Positions 11,389 to 24,678 of a stretch of 64,000 nucleotides of DNA are shown here, piece after piece (positions within the stretch are counted from its first letter, which is position 1; every line of letters begins with the position of its first letter). The stretch spans positions 1,127,462 through 1,191,461 of the forward strand of contig JACAXG010000056.1 of the NCBI GenBank assembly GCA_018881555.1, in the 5' to 3' direction. Below the pieces are notes generated by a model. The model had not been told where the DNA came from. It did no database searches and saw nothing but the letters and a program-made list of their open reading frames with translations. The position numbers were made by a program, and so were the translations under genes. This stretch comes from Amblyornis subalaris. Its lineage: Eukaryota > Chordata > Aves > Passeriformes > Ptilonorhynchidae.

Positions 11389-14300
11389 CCCATTGGTTTG
11401 GTAGAATTTATTAGGTTGCAGTGATATAATGATTTCTGTTCTTGGGCTGCTGAAATGTCCATGAAAACTCTGAGGGTCTTTTTAAACATACCTTAGCCCT
11501 CTTGAAATGGAAAGTGTGATGCTGCAGAAATAGANCACAAAATCTCAGTATGCTTGATGTGAGTAATTTATTACCTAAATTCTGTGCTCCTGATCTGATA
11601 CTCCATTTGCCATGTGAGATCATAGCACACTCTGAAAGTGAGATGGCTTGTTTCTAAATAATTGTGACAATGAAGCAGTTTGATATTCAGATCTTCAGTT
11701 GCTACCAGGAATTTTGATTATGCTTCCCTTTCTCTGCCTCTACTTTTCTTTGTGTTTTCAAGGCAACAGACGAAAAGATGTCTCCAGGCCATCTGCAGAA
11801 TTAGATTAGAGATTACAGTGTAAGTACATAGACACAGCACCAGTTAATTTAATTAGTTTTGAAATAGGTAAAAGTAAAACGAGCTTACAGCTCCATCACT
11901 GAAACCATATTCCAGAGGCATGCTACTTAGTGCTATCATTTTTCCCTAAATTCATCNGAATTTTGCTATTGGCAAATCAAAAATTGATCTTCCAAACTTA
12001 ACACCAATTCTAATCTAAATCCTTTTTTCACTTGAAGCCAGACACAAAGTATATTTTTAAACACTGCTGCTCAATTTCCACCCTGGTTACTAACATTTCA
12101 TCTGCCTGTTCCAGTACTATTCATTATTCCTTCAGACTCTGTAAATGCACAGGACAAATCCCCCAAGTTTTGCTTTTCAGGCTGCAAATTCNATTTTGGT
12201 GACTCTAGGTGAACTTTGAAGCTCTGTTGGAGCCAGTAGCTAGGAACCGCAGCTCCTACTTTGTAGAGGCTTAGTCCCGATTTTGCAAAGAGCTTTTGTG
12301 TAATCAGTCAATTAGAGCTGTGACCAGTGATCCATATCAGCAACTGATAGGGAGTGCAGGATTGGTACGCTTGGAATCCAGGTTTCAGCCTTTCTGGTTG
12401 GGTTGTGATTCTCAAACAGCACCAGTATAGAAGGTGTCATATTGATTACTTCAATTTCTAGACTACAAACACCTATAGTCAACTCTGTGTTAACTATATA
12501 AGTTCTGCACAGTGTTTCTTTTAATATTTCCATCTATGCTTGCACTATTAGGAAATCCTTCCCTGGTAGTTTTCTGTAACATCATCTGGAAGTGTAAATA
12601 AATGCACTGGTACAACCGCAGCCAGTTAATAACAACCAAATCCTGCCACTACAGCTCCAAGTGTATTTGTTTAAACTCTGAAATGGTGTAGTTAGATTNT
12701 TTTATCTCTTTGTAGAAGCCTAACTTTTAAAAGAATATTAAGCCACAGTAAATTTTGTGTAAGTGGGCAGTTATTTAAAAGCCACATATTTAACAGGACA
12801 CTTTAATAGCTGCTGTTCTGTAAGAAAGAATAATCGGGGAAAAAACTTCAGAGCCTACCATTATTTTATAATTTCCCCTTTCAACCACCCCCTTAGATCA
12901 GGTTTGCTGAGATCTCTGTCGGTATAAAATGCTCACGTGATTACTGACAATAAATGTCGAATGCAAATATGTTCTCCAGTACTTAAAATGCCATGGATAG
13001 CTTTATTTGCAATGGACAGTGCCTGCCACTGGCTTTAAATACTCAAATGTGCTATAAGTCACTTGCAGTCAATTTGAATTAAATATTGCTAATTCATTTC
13101 TGAGTGTAGTTTTGTGTACTCATGAACTTCATAAGGGAGGAGCCANCAGAGCCTGAGCGGTTGTGAGCATGCCATGGGGAGCCACACACAGGGCTCAAGC
13201 AGCTTCCACCTTGGATGAAGCCCTTAGAGTGAGAGCAGGAAGGAGAGCAGCATGGGCACAAAGCAGCTGGCCCTATTTGGTCTGAGATTCAGGGATTGCT
13301 CCCGAATTTGCCCATTTACAGCAGGACTCAGGCACAGGGATGCTCGTGAGGATGCTTGACTACTTTCCACAGAAGCCTGAAGGGGAAGGTCACAGTGCTG
13401 GGGTAGATGAACTGGGCTGTTCCCTGTCCAGGCACCAGGGAGACAAATCCTTCATGGAAGTGGCTGTCCACAAGGAAAATGGCTCCGGGAGGAGCAAGGA
13501 GGAGGGTGTTTGACATCTGAAACTCAGACATTTGGAGAAGCCAGATGGGTGAATGCAACAGAAACTGTTTGGTAGTTGGAGAAGGGAAATTCCCAAAGCT
13601 CTGCTGCTGGCATTATTTCTGCAGTTTCAGCTGGCTACATCAACTGCTCTCCAGGAAGGAAATGGGTTCTCAGGTCTTCCCCTGAGAACCAGTTCCTATC
13701 ACCTCATCCAGCTCCCCACTCCAGCGCCAGAAAACAACAACGATCAGAGCTGCCTTTGCAGCACCCTCCTTACCATGAAGGTGTCCCTGGGAGGGATGTA
13801 TCCCNGCCTGCAGTGCCCTCCTCCTCTTCCCCGTGGCAATAGGTGGCNTTGAACGAGTTCTGTATCACCTTATGTGGCATCTGTGCCACTCTAACTTCTG
13901 ATACCCAGTGTCACACCAGCCTGCCTCACTGCNTTTGCACCACTGCTGGCTTCTGCACAGGGGCCCTGGGGCACCTTGGGCACCTTGGCATTTTAAGGGA
14001 AAACACACTTCAGTACCTGAACCCAAAATGAAGGTGGGTTAAGCAATTGGGCTCTCTGCATGGGAGAATGCAGACAAGCCCATGAGACACACTTTATCTG
14101 GAGATGGAGCTCGTCCTTTCTCCAGACCATGGGTACCTAGTACAGAAGCCAAGTATCTTCTGAAGTCAAATAAGATGGGGTTCACCACTGTTTCTTCAAG
14201 GACTGGAAAAGGAGAGGAAAAAAGACTCACTCTTTTTAAAGCATGTGTCCAGAAGAGCAGGGTGCTTGCTTTCCATTGCTATCTCTCTTCTAAAAATGTG

Positions 14301-15257
14301 GCAGAAAACAACCTGTCAGTGAGGACCAGAAGTAGCACTTTTACTCATGGGATCTTGTTTGGTGTTGTATGTTTACCTGTCGCTAGAGACGTGGCTTGGC
14401 TTTGGTAGGAAGAGTGTGGCATGCAAGGACACCTGTCCCGGGCTCACATCCATCATCCCCTGCTCTCCTGGGACNTGATGGATCTCAAGTGTGTGAACCC
14501 CATGTCTCAGGAGGCCCGACCAGTTGGGGCTTAAACAGAAAAATGGCACCCTCCTGTGGCAATGGCTTAAAAAAAAAGAAAACAAATAGCTGTNACTAAA
14601 TTAAGAGCAGGGTCTAATCCTATCAACTTGTGTTACCCCTGTGTACACCCACCAAAGGAGGTTTCACAAGGGGTGAAGGTGCCCCTCTGCTTGTGCAAAA
14701 ACACTGGCGCTCGAGTGCTGGGGGCGATGCAGGGAGTGCACCAGAGCTGAGCCACAGGCAAAAATCCTCCAAGGTCAGGCCAGGAGTCCTGCAGCAAACT
14801 CAGAAGCAACTGCTCAGCTGCACGGAGCCACTCTGGATCCCAAAGTCTGCATCCGGACAGCTTCGGGAGCCTACATCCTTTTTTTGGACTTGGCTCTTTG
14901 TCAAAACCATAGGGTACAGTGCCTGCATGGACTTCAAAGGGACGACACCAAATGTGATTTGGCCCAGGCAGTTACGACCATTTATTGCCAGCATCTTTCT
15001 CAGATACTGCTGCCAAGGGTTAAAATGTTTACATGCCCCCTGATTTTAAATGGACCGGGTTGCATGTCAAATGCCAACGAGAGGGACAGCTGGAGTATCT
15101 AAACCAAGAGCTTTGATCTTGGTATCTGTAAAAAAGAGGTCATTTGGTCTCCCCAGGAAGCACAGACATTTAGAAGGTCCCTGTACAACTCATGCAAGTA
15201 TTTTATCAACAACAATTTCTGTTCACATTTAGGTAGGTTGTATTACTACTTACTAAA
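11389..15257. other. AT-rich single-copy stretch
   Basis: No gene recognised. At about 12890-13110 a compact block has several TAAT cores, including a TGAATTA...TAATTCA inverted pair near 13074-13097, and could be regulatory. The region from 13150 to 15050 is more GC-rich, with overlapping open frames on both strands (up to 137 codons at 14630-15043), none with a known domain. Confidence 0.5.
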
Positions 15258-15365
15258 TTCCTCTTATATATANATTTATATGCNTATATATGTGTGAATA
15301 TCTGCATTTTGTGTGTGTGTATGTATATATATATGCACACATACACATATCTCACGTACACGAAT
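15258..15365. repeat. mixed TA / TG / CA microsatellite
   Basis: Alternating pyrimidine-purine sequence: TATATA-rich at about 15265-15292, a GTGTGTGTGT core at about 15310-15320, then ATATATAT and CACACATACACATA. It is degenerate and contains two ambiguous bases. Such sequence mutates quickly and is a likely length polymorphism. Confidence 0.85.
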
Positions 15366-16526
15366 TTGTGTGCTTGNGTGATTATCTGTGTGCTTTCTAA
15401 CNTCCAGTATTTGTTTGCATACATACTGATCTAACTTATTTGCAAACAAATCACAATGATGGAAGCATTATGTTTTATCTTCAAGTCACTGTTTGCAGAA
15501 ATAACCTGAAAAATTTGCCTNTGTATGAATGTCCGTGTAAACCTGCAATTGTAATCAGAGTGTGTGGCGTTTTCAAGAAGATGCAGGCATGAAACACAGA
15601 CTTCATTGTGCTGTAATCTCGTCTGACATTGATTCAGAAGACAGGAATTCTAAAATACTATATTGCACAGGGGAAATATTTTTATTCTTTAGCAGAGGAT
15701 TTTGTGGTTAGTTCACAATGCAATTAAAATAGCCACCAGATGTTTATGACTTCAGGCAGCAGTTAACTTTAGTGTTTCTGATCACTGTCCTCCTTTTCTT
15801 TGTCAGAATAAATAAGTATTTTTCTGTGCTGGAGGAAAAAATCCTTAATTTTTAAACATACCAGGGGGTGGGGGTATGTCTTTCCATTTGGCGGTGCTCA
15901 TGTTGTTCTGCGACAGACGTCTAAGAAATTGTAATCTTGAAGTTAAAATAAAATCTCTCTCCAGGATGAAATAAACATATTTACTTAAATGTGAGATGAA
16001 ATGTACAGTAATGTCATTAGACTGAAGTGATTTGTGAGAAGCCCTNTTATAAAAGGCTGTGGCTTTTCCACAGCATCTAATAAACATAGAAAGATACTCT
16101 TTTTTTCCATTGAATAATAGGATTATTAGCATGCAATTTATTTTTAAAGACAGATTTAAAGTGAGCCTGCTGTGCTCCTATTCTGGTAATTTTTTTAAGG
16201 TCTGTTATTTGTTTCAGGGCTATTAATTTTGAGGGCACATTATATTCAAATTATCTTTGATTACCAGGCTCAATAAGTGATGGCAGTTTGTGTTCCATCA
16301 CCCAAAAGAGAGCTAATGAATTTAGTTGCACACTAACATTTTGAGAAATAAATTATTTGTGTTCTGCAAAATAGTTTAAAAAAAACGAGGTGCAAAAAGT
16401 TGTAGTGGGTTGCCTTGCACCTTACCTAAAGTAGTAGGAGAGCTCAAGACGGGGGAAAAAAAAACCCCTGAGGTGTCCTAATTTTAAAATGCTGTATTTC
16501 AGCTACTCTGAAATTGTGTGTAAATT
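15366..16526. other. AT-rich single-copy stretch, few ambiguous bases
   Basis: No gene recognised. The part between about 15540 and 16380 has no simple repeat and no transposon landmark, and only one ambiguous base lies between 15523 and 16962. Together with its AT-rich, motif-dense look this makes it a candidate conserved noncoding region, but I cannot test conservation. Confidence 0.45.
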
Positions 16527-16580
16527 TAAGTTTATAAAATTATTTATAAAATTATTAAATCAGTAAGTTTATAAAATTAT
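16527..16580. repeat. AT-rich minisatellite-like repeat
   Basis: The 13-mer TTTATAAAATTAT occurs three times, starting at 16531, 16543 and 16568. The first and third copies share the longer word TAAGTTTATAAAATTAT, 37 bases apart. This is a small local duplication in AT-rich DNA. Confidence 0.85.
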
Positions 16581-19500
16581 GAAATATCTCAGACAACGTG
16601 GAAATAGATGAGACATTTGTATTCAAGGGTACATCGTAGTTTTAAATAGTTAAACAGTATGATCTTCAGAAACAAAATTGTAGCATTAAGTAAAACCACA
16701 CACAGTGGAAAGAAAAGAATAGATAGTGAGAGAATACCTAATTTTGGGGGTGTTGATAAGGCCTTGGAGATCTATATAAATGCACAGAAACTGGCAGTTT
16801 CTCACCCAAACCAGGCACTGTCATGGATCTCTGTTAATGGAGAGTCCTCCAAACAAAGAAGCAAAAAGATTTGAATTTGTTTGGCTCTGCTGAGCTCCAA
16901 TTACTCAAAGATTTGATGTTCAGTCCCTTGGGGCATCCAGACACGATCCCCAGAGCATGGAGNCACCAAAATTACTGCTCCTCTTGGAAAAAAACTTGCA
17001 AAATTGCGGTGGGCTCGTTCTGGCCGTTATGCACAAACACATCAGTAACTCTTTGGGGTCAGAAGAGAGGTGAAGTGGTTGGATCCCCCCCCAAAATNCC
17101 CCCACGCCTCCCCAGGCGGCTGTCAAAGTCTGAAAGCTGCTGCAAAGCATTTCAGCTGGGACAAACAGGCATTTTTCCCACTGAAAGGCTGCTACTCTCC
17201 CTGTTCTCATCTCGCTGTGTTTCTCATCACGTTTGCTAATGCCTGGAGCCGAGGCTCTGGCTGTGCTCATCAGCTCCAGCCCCACAGGCTCTCAAATGGG
17301 GGATTCAGAAACACCCGGGAACTGAGAAACGATGGGATACCAAAGGCTCTGACACATCCAGAGCCACATTGAGCATTAACTCGTCCGTGTCTCTATTATG
17401 GCAATCATTCAGATTGAGGGAGAAAGTGGCTTTTTTCCAATTTAAATTAAAGTACACTGTGGTTTTAGGATATGCAAGTCACAGGGTGCTGCATTTGCTG
17501 GGTCTTGTCATTCCAGCAAATTTGCAGTTCATCCCTCCTGCCACACTGGAGTGTGTGACTGAGGGCGAGCGGGAAGGACTGCAACGGGACAAATAGTTAA
17601 TCACCCAACAACCAGAAACTGCAGTTTTGTAAAATACTAGTGAGTCACATTTACTCAAATCAGGGCATGACGCCAAAATCGAGACCAGCAGGTTAAGAGC
17701 AAGTCACCCTTGCCTCTTGCTGCAGGCTGCCCAGGGTAATGGAAGGGCTTATTTTGCTGTGTCTCTAATCCTGGAAACTCAGATTAAACCCTGAATGAGC
17801 AATAGTACTCCCAAGCATGCATGTCTTCAATGGTATTATTTACAAAAGATTGGTTTGGTTTTTTTTTTAACCAGCCTTTTATGGCTTAATAACACTTCTT
17901 GGTAAGAGGGTGCAGGTGTAGAAATATATCACAACGCAAATCCCTGCCTCAAACTACTTTTCAGCCTCATGTGTACAAACTTCTGTGTGTCAGCTGCCAC
18001 TGTTCTCCCCTATCCAACAACCAAACTTTGTGATATTTTTTAACTTGCAATAGGTGGTAGCAAATGTCTAAAATCAGTGTCAATCAGTTTAGCACCATCT
18101 TCCAGTCTGTGCTGCAGAATTGTCCCNTTATTGTGACTGTATTTTTTTCATTGCTTAAACATCCAGTCTATGTACACACATTCCACAGCTACGAAGAAGT
18201 ACAAGAATTTTTTTATTAATTTCCAGCATGAATTACTTACTGTGGTCAGGAGAGAATTATGTGACTTGTTCAAAGCTAGTGTTTCCTTCTGTCNTTTCTC
18301 TTACCTTTGCTGCAGGGAGTTCCTTATTGTTTTATTGTAAGTTAAATAGTAACACCTGATTTCACAGCCTGAGCTTGTTCACTACTGACTGTGTTTTATC
18401 ATGTCCTTCTTTCTCTCTGACCCCTTTTTTCTCATGCTTTTCAGCCTCACTTCAGCTTTAGGGTCTGGGTCTTGCAGACACTTCCCCACTCCGACATTTC
18501 CCCTGGGTCAATGGCACTGCTCAGATGTGCGAAGTAACTCAAGTGCTTGAGTGTTTGGAGAGCAGNACATGAAGCAGCAGTGATTTGAGTGTAAACTGAC
18601 CAAGCAGGCTCCAGAAAAGCTCTTCTGAGCCACAATGATTTCAACGTGCTAAAATTCACAAAATGCAAGGCAGATGTGCNCTGATTGGGAAATTATGTTG
18701 GCCATGAGATAAGAGAGCTGTGATAACTCCCGACCCTCCTTTTGATGTTCTCCATGCGATGCTGCACCACGAACAGGGTCACCTGATGCGAAACAATAAA
18801 TAAGCAGGGAGGCAGAGTGCAACTGGGCAGCATTCAGCAGTGGTTTGGAAAAGGCCTGCTTTCAGCCCGCTGGAAGCTGCAGCAGGGCTGTTTGTGTAAC
18901 AGCCTCCCTGTTGCCCAGAAACAGCACACGAGACTACTGAGTGTCTGCAAAAACTCAGATCTGGTTTGTTTGACTTGGATGTGCAGGAAAACTGACTTTT
19001 AAATGTTACTTCAGCTTTGAGTCAGTGATTACCCTTGTACTTTTACAAGCCTTGCCTGGAAATGGGATGTTAATTGTTGTTAATGGGCCTGTCCACCTGA
19101 GTAAGCTCTGCAGGGCAGAACTCACAGAACATAATTCCTCCACAGTGTCTCCAGAGTCGGCCCTGCTGACCCTGCTGTCTCTAGCATTTAAGAGCAATGG
19201 CACCAAATCTGCTCCTTCAGACCTCAGAGCTTTCTTCTCAGTCCAGGACAGTAGCCAATTTCTGTTCCTCTCTCAGTCCCACGGGATTTTTGGAATGGAG
19301 GAATAACAAGGTTCAGGTCCTGCCAACATCTTTGGCACAGGGAGAGGATACTGGTGGGTGCAGGNCTATGGGATACTGAATAGCGAAAGCAGAGTTTGGA
19401 TATGGATCTGGAGCTCCATATTCCTGTGGAGTTTAATCCATGGTGTAGCTGTGAGTAAATGTGTACAGAGGTGCTTTTTCCTGATGGCGGTTTTTTTTCT

Positions 19501-21249
19501 GCATTGACAATTTCTGTTCTCTTTGCTCCAGTTAAATTTTCATTGATGTTTCTTCTGCCACATTAGCTTACGACCAATTGTTATGGCATTTCTTTGCAAT
19601 CCATCAATAATATTCACTTGTGAGGGATGTTTCATAGTAGCTCCCTATGGGGCTCACAGGTAAATACATAAAAAGAACTATATTCCTATTTGAGATAGAG
19701 AGAAGACAAAGTCTGAGTAGTTTGAGACAGGGAAGCTTTTTATTTTGCTTTTGTGGGTGGTACCTGCCTGAACACGTGTTCTGGCATTATTCACGTNGAA
19801 AAACACAACTTTGGGACTCAAGTTCAGGTGTCATAGCTGACTACCCCACTCATCTACCTCTAGCTCACCAGGCTTCTTGTGCAAAGTACAAGGTCTAAAT
19901 TGATACACACGGCATTATTCCCCAAGTTACTCCAGCTGTCTATCCAAAGTCACCACATGTCTGTGTTATGCCATGAGTTTCTTAATCTCATCCTCCACTA
20001 GAAGAGCCAAGTAACGGGTGGGGTTTTTCATCCAGCAGTAAATGTCACTGGGGATTGGCTCCTCCANGCCAAGAGGAAGGGCTAACGAGCTCAGAGACAA
20101 GAGTCCTCTTGGAAAATTCCCTGCGAGCAGCTGCTCAGCCANGGGGGCATCGGATCCGGAGATCAAAGCTGGCAGGGCATCCCATGAGGAGGAGGGCAGT
20201 GATTCAGCCAACCACCCTTATGGTCAGCAGCCCCTACAGAGAACCCTTGTCCACGCTGCCTGTGCCCTGGGAAAAAATTCAGCTGGACAACATCGCACTC
20301 CCCACCCAGAGATATTCTTTTAGTGTTATTCTAGATCAAATCTTTCACTCTGGGCACAGTGTCTATACATCTATGTGCTTCCAAACTCATTTCTGCAAGA
20401 AATCAAAGTTTTTTCAGATGACAGTCAGGTCTGCCCATGCTTGGGCTCATGGAGCCTCTTGTTTCCAGGTCCAGCATCTTCATCTCAGTGGTGGAGCACT
20501 TCGGCTCAGTCNTCCTCCAGAGCTGGAGACTGAGATGTCTTTCCACTGACCCACTGTATCACTGCTCTGTGCTGCTCCCTCCTTTTGGGGTGGGATTTGT
20601 TTTCTTTATCTGTTGCCTTTTCTAGGCTGAGTTAGTCCACAGCCCTGTTGGATGCCAGGACCTTTTTCCAGGCTGAGGGTGGTTTGCATCTGGGCTGGAA
20701 CAGGGATGTGCTGCTTATTTTGGCCACATCCATACAGTCCTCAAATGTGAAAAAATAAAGCAGAGGGCAAAGAAATCTGAACAAAAAATCCTCATGATTT
20801 ACAGTAACNAAAGATCACATTGCCTGTTATTGATGGTGTAGTTAAAATCACCTGNTTTATTGCTCTTTATGTGGATAACTCCTGCTCAGAATTTGTTTGC
20901 TCAAATAAAAAGACACTTCAAAGGCATCTCTATCTCCTGTTACTGTTGCTATTAAAGGACATGTTCAGTCCACGTTTTAAAGCTTTTAAAATNTTCTTTG
21001 TGATTATGATGCTACTGTTTGGTTCAGAGCAAGTTCAGCTGAGGTGGGATTTAATAACCTAATCGACAAGAGTGCCATTTTGTAAAGAAAACATGGTAGA
21101 GAAGAAAAATTAATGTCACTTTTATAAAAAAGCACACTATTCTTAGAGAAAGAATGTGTACTTATTTGCAAATCAGAGTTGCAGTGGTGGTAACTCCTAN
21201 TATTGCTTCCAGTGAAATTAATATTTTCCCCCTAAATAATTCCTACTTA
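16581..21249. other. single-copy noncoding stretch
   Basis: No gene that I can support. It includes a C-rich block at 17085-17113 that could form a G-quadruplex on the - strand, and a protein-like open frame on the - strand at 19974-20211; both are in the findings. The other open frames here, up to 164 codons at 20055-20549, overlap frames on the opposite strand and show no motif. Confidence 0.5.
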
Positions 21250-22560
21250 AAATTGCAAATCAAGTGCCTGAACATTTTTTTATCAAGATTATTCTTTTAT
21301 TTATTCATTTTTTAATTTATTAACTTCTGAAGAATAAATCTTTTGAGTCTTTAGCAAACACAGTTTTCCAGGAAAAAAAAAATACAAGAACTATTATGAT
21401 ATCTGCTTATGGTCAGATTTTATTGCTACAGTCATGACGAGTCTATTTCTCCTGTCTTCATTGGGACCAAAATCTAGAAACAACCATAAAACTTACAATA
21501 TCTGTTCCCATGAATGGAAATCTTTGCTCTACAGAGGTTTTGTAGATCAGACTAGAATTCTTTTCAAGTTAAATTTATTTAACTATCTTACAATTAAGAA
21601 ATAGCTTTTCAAATGCACTTTTTNCTATTTATTTATATTTATTTATATTTATATTTATATATATTTTTATATGCAAAACATAAAGATAGTCTTTAGAACA
21701 AGCAATGTAAAATTAGTCACAGTGAAGTTTCACATGTTGAACTGTTGAATGTAGTAAATGTTTTGTGCCTTACTTGCATGCTAATGTTATTTCTGCAGAA
21801 AATAAAAATATTTCGGGATTCTTATAAAAGGTGAACATGGTCTAGGTTAATAAAAGTTAAGTGAAATAATCTACAAAATTAAGTTTGAAATATACAAAAT
21901 AATCTAATACAGGATAGTTTTATGTTCACATGACTTTTAATAAGCTGGAAAAAGATTAAGATACACCCAAGTTTTATACAGCCTTATGTTAATCACCTGA
22001 ACTGTGGCAGTACCAGCTGTAGAGTTTATTTGTACATGTAATATCTAACAATATTATACATAATATATACAGTATTATACCATAAAAATAAAAATTTTAC
22101 TATAAAATACTATAAAAGTTAAAATATTAAAATTTAAAATTAGCAATATAGAACTCACTAAAAGTTATTTTTATATATTTGTTTCAATGTTTTTTTCCAA
22201 GAGAATATTATTGATCTGTTATGATTTAAATTATAACATTATTATATCATTATATCAGAATAATACTATAAATTATATATTCTGATAATTACATTTATTA
22301 TAAATATAAAATATAACCACATAATTGTGTTTAAATTACTTATTATTTTTCTATTTTCAATAATTACATTTTCAATACTATTATAACATATATTTTCNTA
22401 TTATTAATATCCTCTTAAATTTTGAGGAATAGTTTAATTTTTTAATGACNTATACTTATTATAAGCTTCTGTGTCTAGGTCATATAGCATTAATATTTTT
22501 CTCCATAAAATTCTATAACTCTAGGAAGGAACTTTTCTTTATTTTGTGACATAATATTAC
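21250..22560. other. strongly AT-rich island
   Basis: About 1.3 kb made largely of A and T. It includes a TATTTATT-type simple repeat at about 21625-21666 and dense ATA/TTA words from 22040 to 22400. No open frame of note survives. At 22253-22262 and 22278-22287 the 10-base arms TATCAGAATA and TATTCTGATA form an inverted repeat. Islands like this can be matrix-attachment or DNA-unwinding sequence, but nothing specific is shown. Confidence 0.75.
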
Positions 22561-23482
22561 CTTAACTGAATAAATGTGGTGCTCTACATGGGCTGGCACA
22601 GTCTGATTGTATGCCATATGGAGGTTTCCTGAATTTGTATATAAAAGAAATATTTTCTACACAGCTCTAGCCTTTTTCAGATTTATTTTTTCACATTTAT
22701 TACAAATTATTTCCATATTATGGAAGAATACACACATANCTTTCTATTCTTTCACACTGACTCAGACTAAGAAAGTTTTAACAGAAGACAAAACAAATCA
22801 GGAAAGGTTAATTTAAAAATTAAGAGTATTAAGCTATGTCTGTTTTCTTCTACATTCTTTATGTAACTTTAAAAACAAGTTAGAAAGTATTTTAAAAATT
22901 GTGATAAATGGTGTTCCTACCTCTGTAAAAATGAAAACAATTATACACACGGTTCTTAGTTCCAATTTTTTTTCTCTGTGTTGTCTTCTTTTTTAATTTT
23001 GGTGCAGAACGTCATCAATAAATTCAGTAACATCACAGATTTTCCCTTATAAAAAAGAAAACTCATCCCTCATTCTTAATACATTATTTAAGATCCACTG
23101 CTTCTGTCCCTCTTTTCTAAGGGTATTCATAAATAGAGCATGTCCAGCTATTAACAAGAATTGAAAATCCTCTGGCTCATCTCTGGTGAGCCCAAAGGCC
23201 AGTGATCACCTTAAAAGAAAAATTCTAAAAGTTGAAACTTTCACTAGAAACNTCAAGGCTTTTGGCTAAACAATGGCTTTGGGTTTATTGAGAAAAAGAA
23301 ACAGTGACTTTGTCCTTCGTCTTTGAGGTCAGTTGCAATGATGGCAGCATTTGTATTTTATTCCCGTTTCCAGTACTCTGGACCACTCTGCCTGGATTTT
23401 ATCCAGTGTCATTTTAAGCTTGACCGGTATAAGGTGAATATCAATGTAAATAAATTCAAGGGCAAAAGCATGGGGCAGTGAC
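22561..23482. other. AT-rich single-copy stretch
   Basis: No gene recognised. The last 200 bases precede the reverse transcriptase fragment. If that element was once longer on its 5' side, the sequence is no longer recognisable as coding in any frame I read. Confidence 0.5.
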
Positions 23483-23713
23483 ATGTCCGCAAAACAAAAA
23501 ATAAGACTCTACAACAGCTGTGTGGTATCAGTTTTGCTCGATGCTGCAAAGACCTGGGGCATTACGCAAGCTGACAAGAAAAGATTTGATGCATTTGATA
23601 GCAGGTGTTTAGGAGGGATCAGTAATGTCAAGTGGCATCACTATGTCAGGAACATCGAGTTTCAGGAGAGAACAAGAAAGGAGAAGATTGTNGACTTCCT
23701 AACAAGGCAGTGA
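23483..23713 (+). pseudogene. non-LTR retrotransposon RT C-terminal relic (RTE/Jockey-like)
   Basis: A 76-codon frame reads like the segment just after the reverse transcriptase palm/thumb in RTE- or Jockey-type LINE proteins. Seen in order: KIRLYNSCVVSVLL, then a Trp in the position of the usual ETW, an ADKKRFDAFDSRCL block, and WHHYVRN. In family members the first block usually runs on as YG(S/C)E-TW; here it reads DAAKTW, so the conserved YG is lost. This part differs from the CR1 proteins elsewhere in the window. No recognisable palm domain (YADD) lies upstream and no RRLRWFGH-like motif downstream, so it is a broken fragment. The ATG at 23483 is not a real start. It could also be a host exon derived from such an element, but nothing supports that. 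Confidence 0.65.
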
Positions 23714-24658
23714 CTTCCATGGTCCAACCACTTCCGGAGCGTGGAGTGAGGCTGGATGGTAGGGGAAGGTCTTTGGAGCTGGGTTTGCTCCTCCTGGCTT
23801 CCCAGCCCAACTTGNGACCCATCAAAAGGCTGGGAAGGACAGTAGAAATCTCTTCTAGATTTTGACTTAACTTTTCTGCTGAGGATGAAAAAGCCTTGGG
23901 GCAAGCAGTGTTGTTTTGCTTCTCCAGGGTGTAGGCCGTGGTCAGTACTCACTGACCCAGTGGGAGAGGTGAGGAGGGAAAGGGGTGAATGGGAAAGTGA
24001 AAATAAAAGACATCTTTTTTGCAGGACTGCTCTCCAGCAGGAAGATTCACGTGAATCAAGGATTTCCAAACCAGGCCTCTAGGGTTTTGTAATGAAAACT
24101 TAGACCANGCAGACAAAGTGGGGTTTCACAGACTCTGCAGAGCCAAAATCTACAGCAGTAGGCTCAGTCGACTCCAGTGACCTCTCACAGATGTGAGAGC
24201 ATAAAAGTCCCCTGTTGTTCACATTTTCTCTCAGAAACAGCCTTTCTGCATGTAGCTGAAGAGCATCCCTCAGTAAAACACAGCCCAAAGAAGATAACTC
24301 GAAACAGATGGGAGCAAGAAATACTAAAGCCCAGGCCATATGGGTAGAGTGGACCTGTTTGAAGCAAGTGCAGCCAAATGGATTATGATGTAGTAATGTG
24401 TGAAAGAGGTTGCNCTATTGTGTGGACTATCTGTAAGTGGAATTTTTTCATGATTGAATCAAGAAAAGGAAATGTACTCTATCCAAATGTTAATAAGAAC
24501 CATACTTCAAAAATATCCATGTTGAGTTCTTGTATCAAATAATGTCAAAAATAACTCACNGTCCAAACCAGGATCTTACCTTTTTGTTATTTATTTTTAA
24601 AACTCTTACTGAGGTTTTAAATATTCTCCTTAATTCTGCAGGTGGTGAAGTTTATTCC

Positions 24659-24678
24659 TTTTTTTTTTTTTTTTTTTT
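24659..24678. repeat. T20 homopolymer
   Basis: Uninterrupted run of 20 T. It might be the antisense tail of a retroposed sequence, but no source body is recognisable on its left flank. Confidence 0.9.

Noticed and set aside
10909..11424. 171-codon + frame rich in Glu and Lys, and its Phe/Ser-rich - strand partner
   Set aside because: Both are translations of the GGAGAA/GAA simple repeat; a triplet or hexamer array stays open in frame by itself.
18250..18285. Short stretch resembling the MIR/L2-type phrase GTGACTTG-TCAAAG
   Set aside because: Too short and diverged to call by eye; a profile search would be needed.
23714..24080. Possible continuation of the RTE-like element downstream
   Set aside because: No RRLRWFGH-like motif or other RT-tail similarity is visible in any frame.
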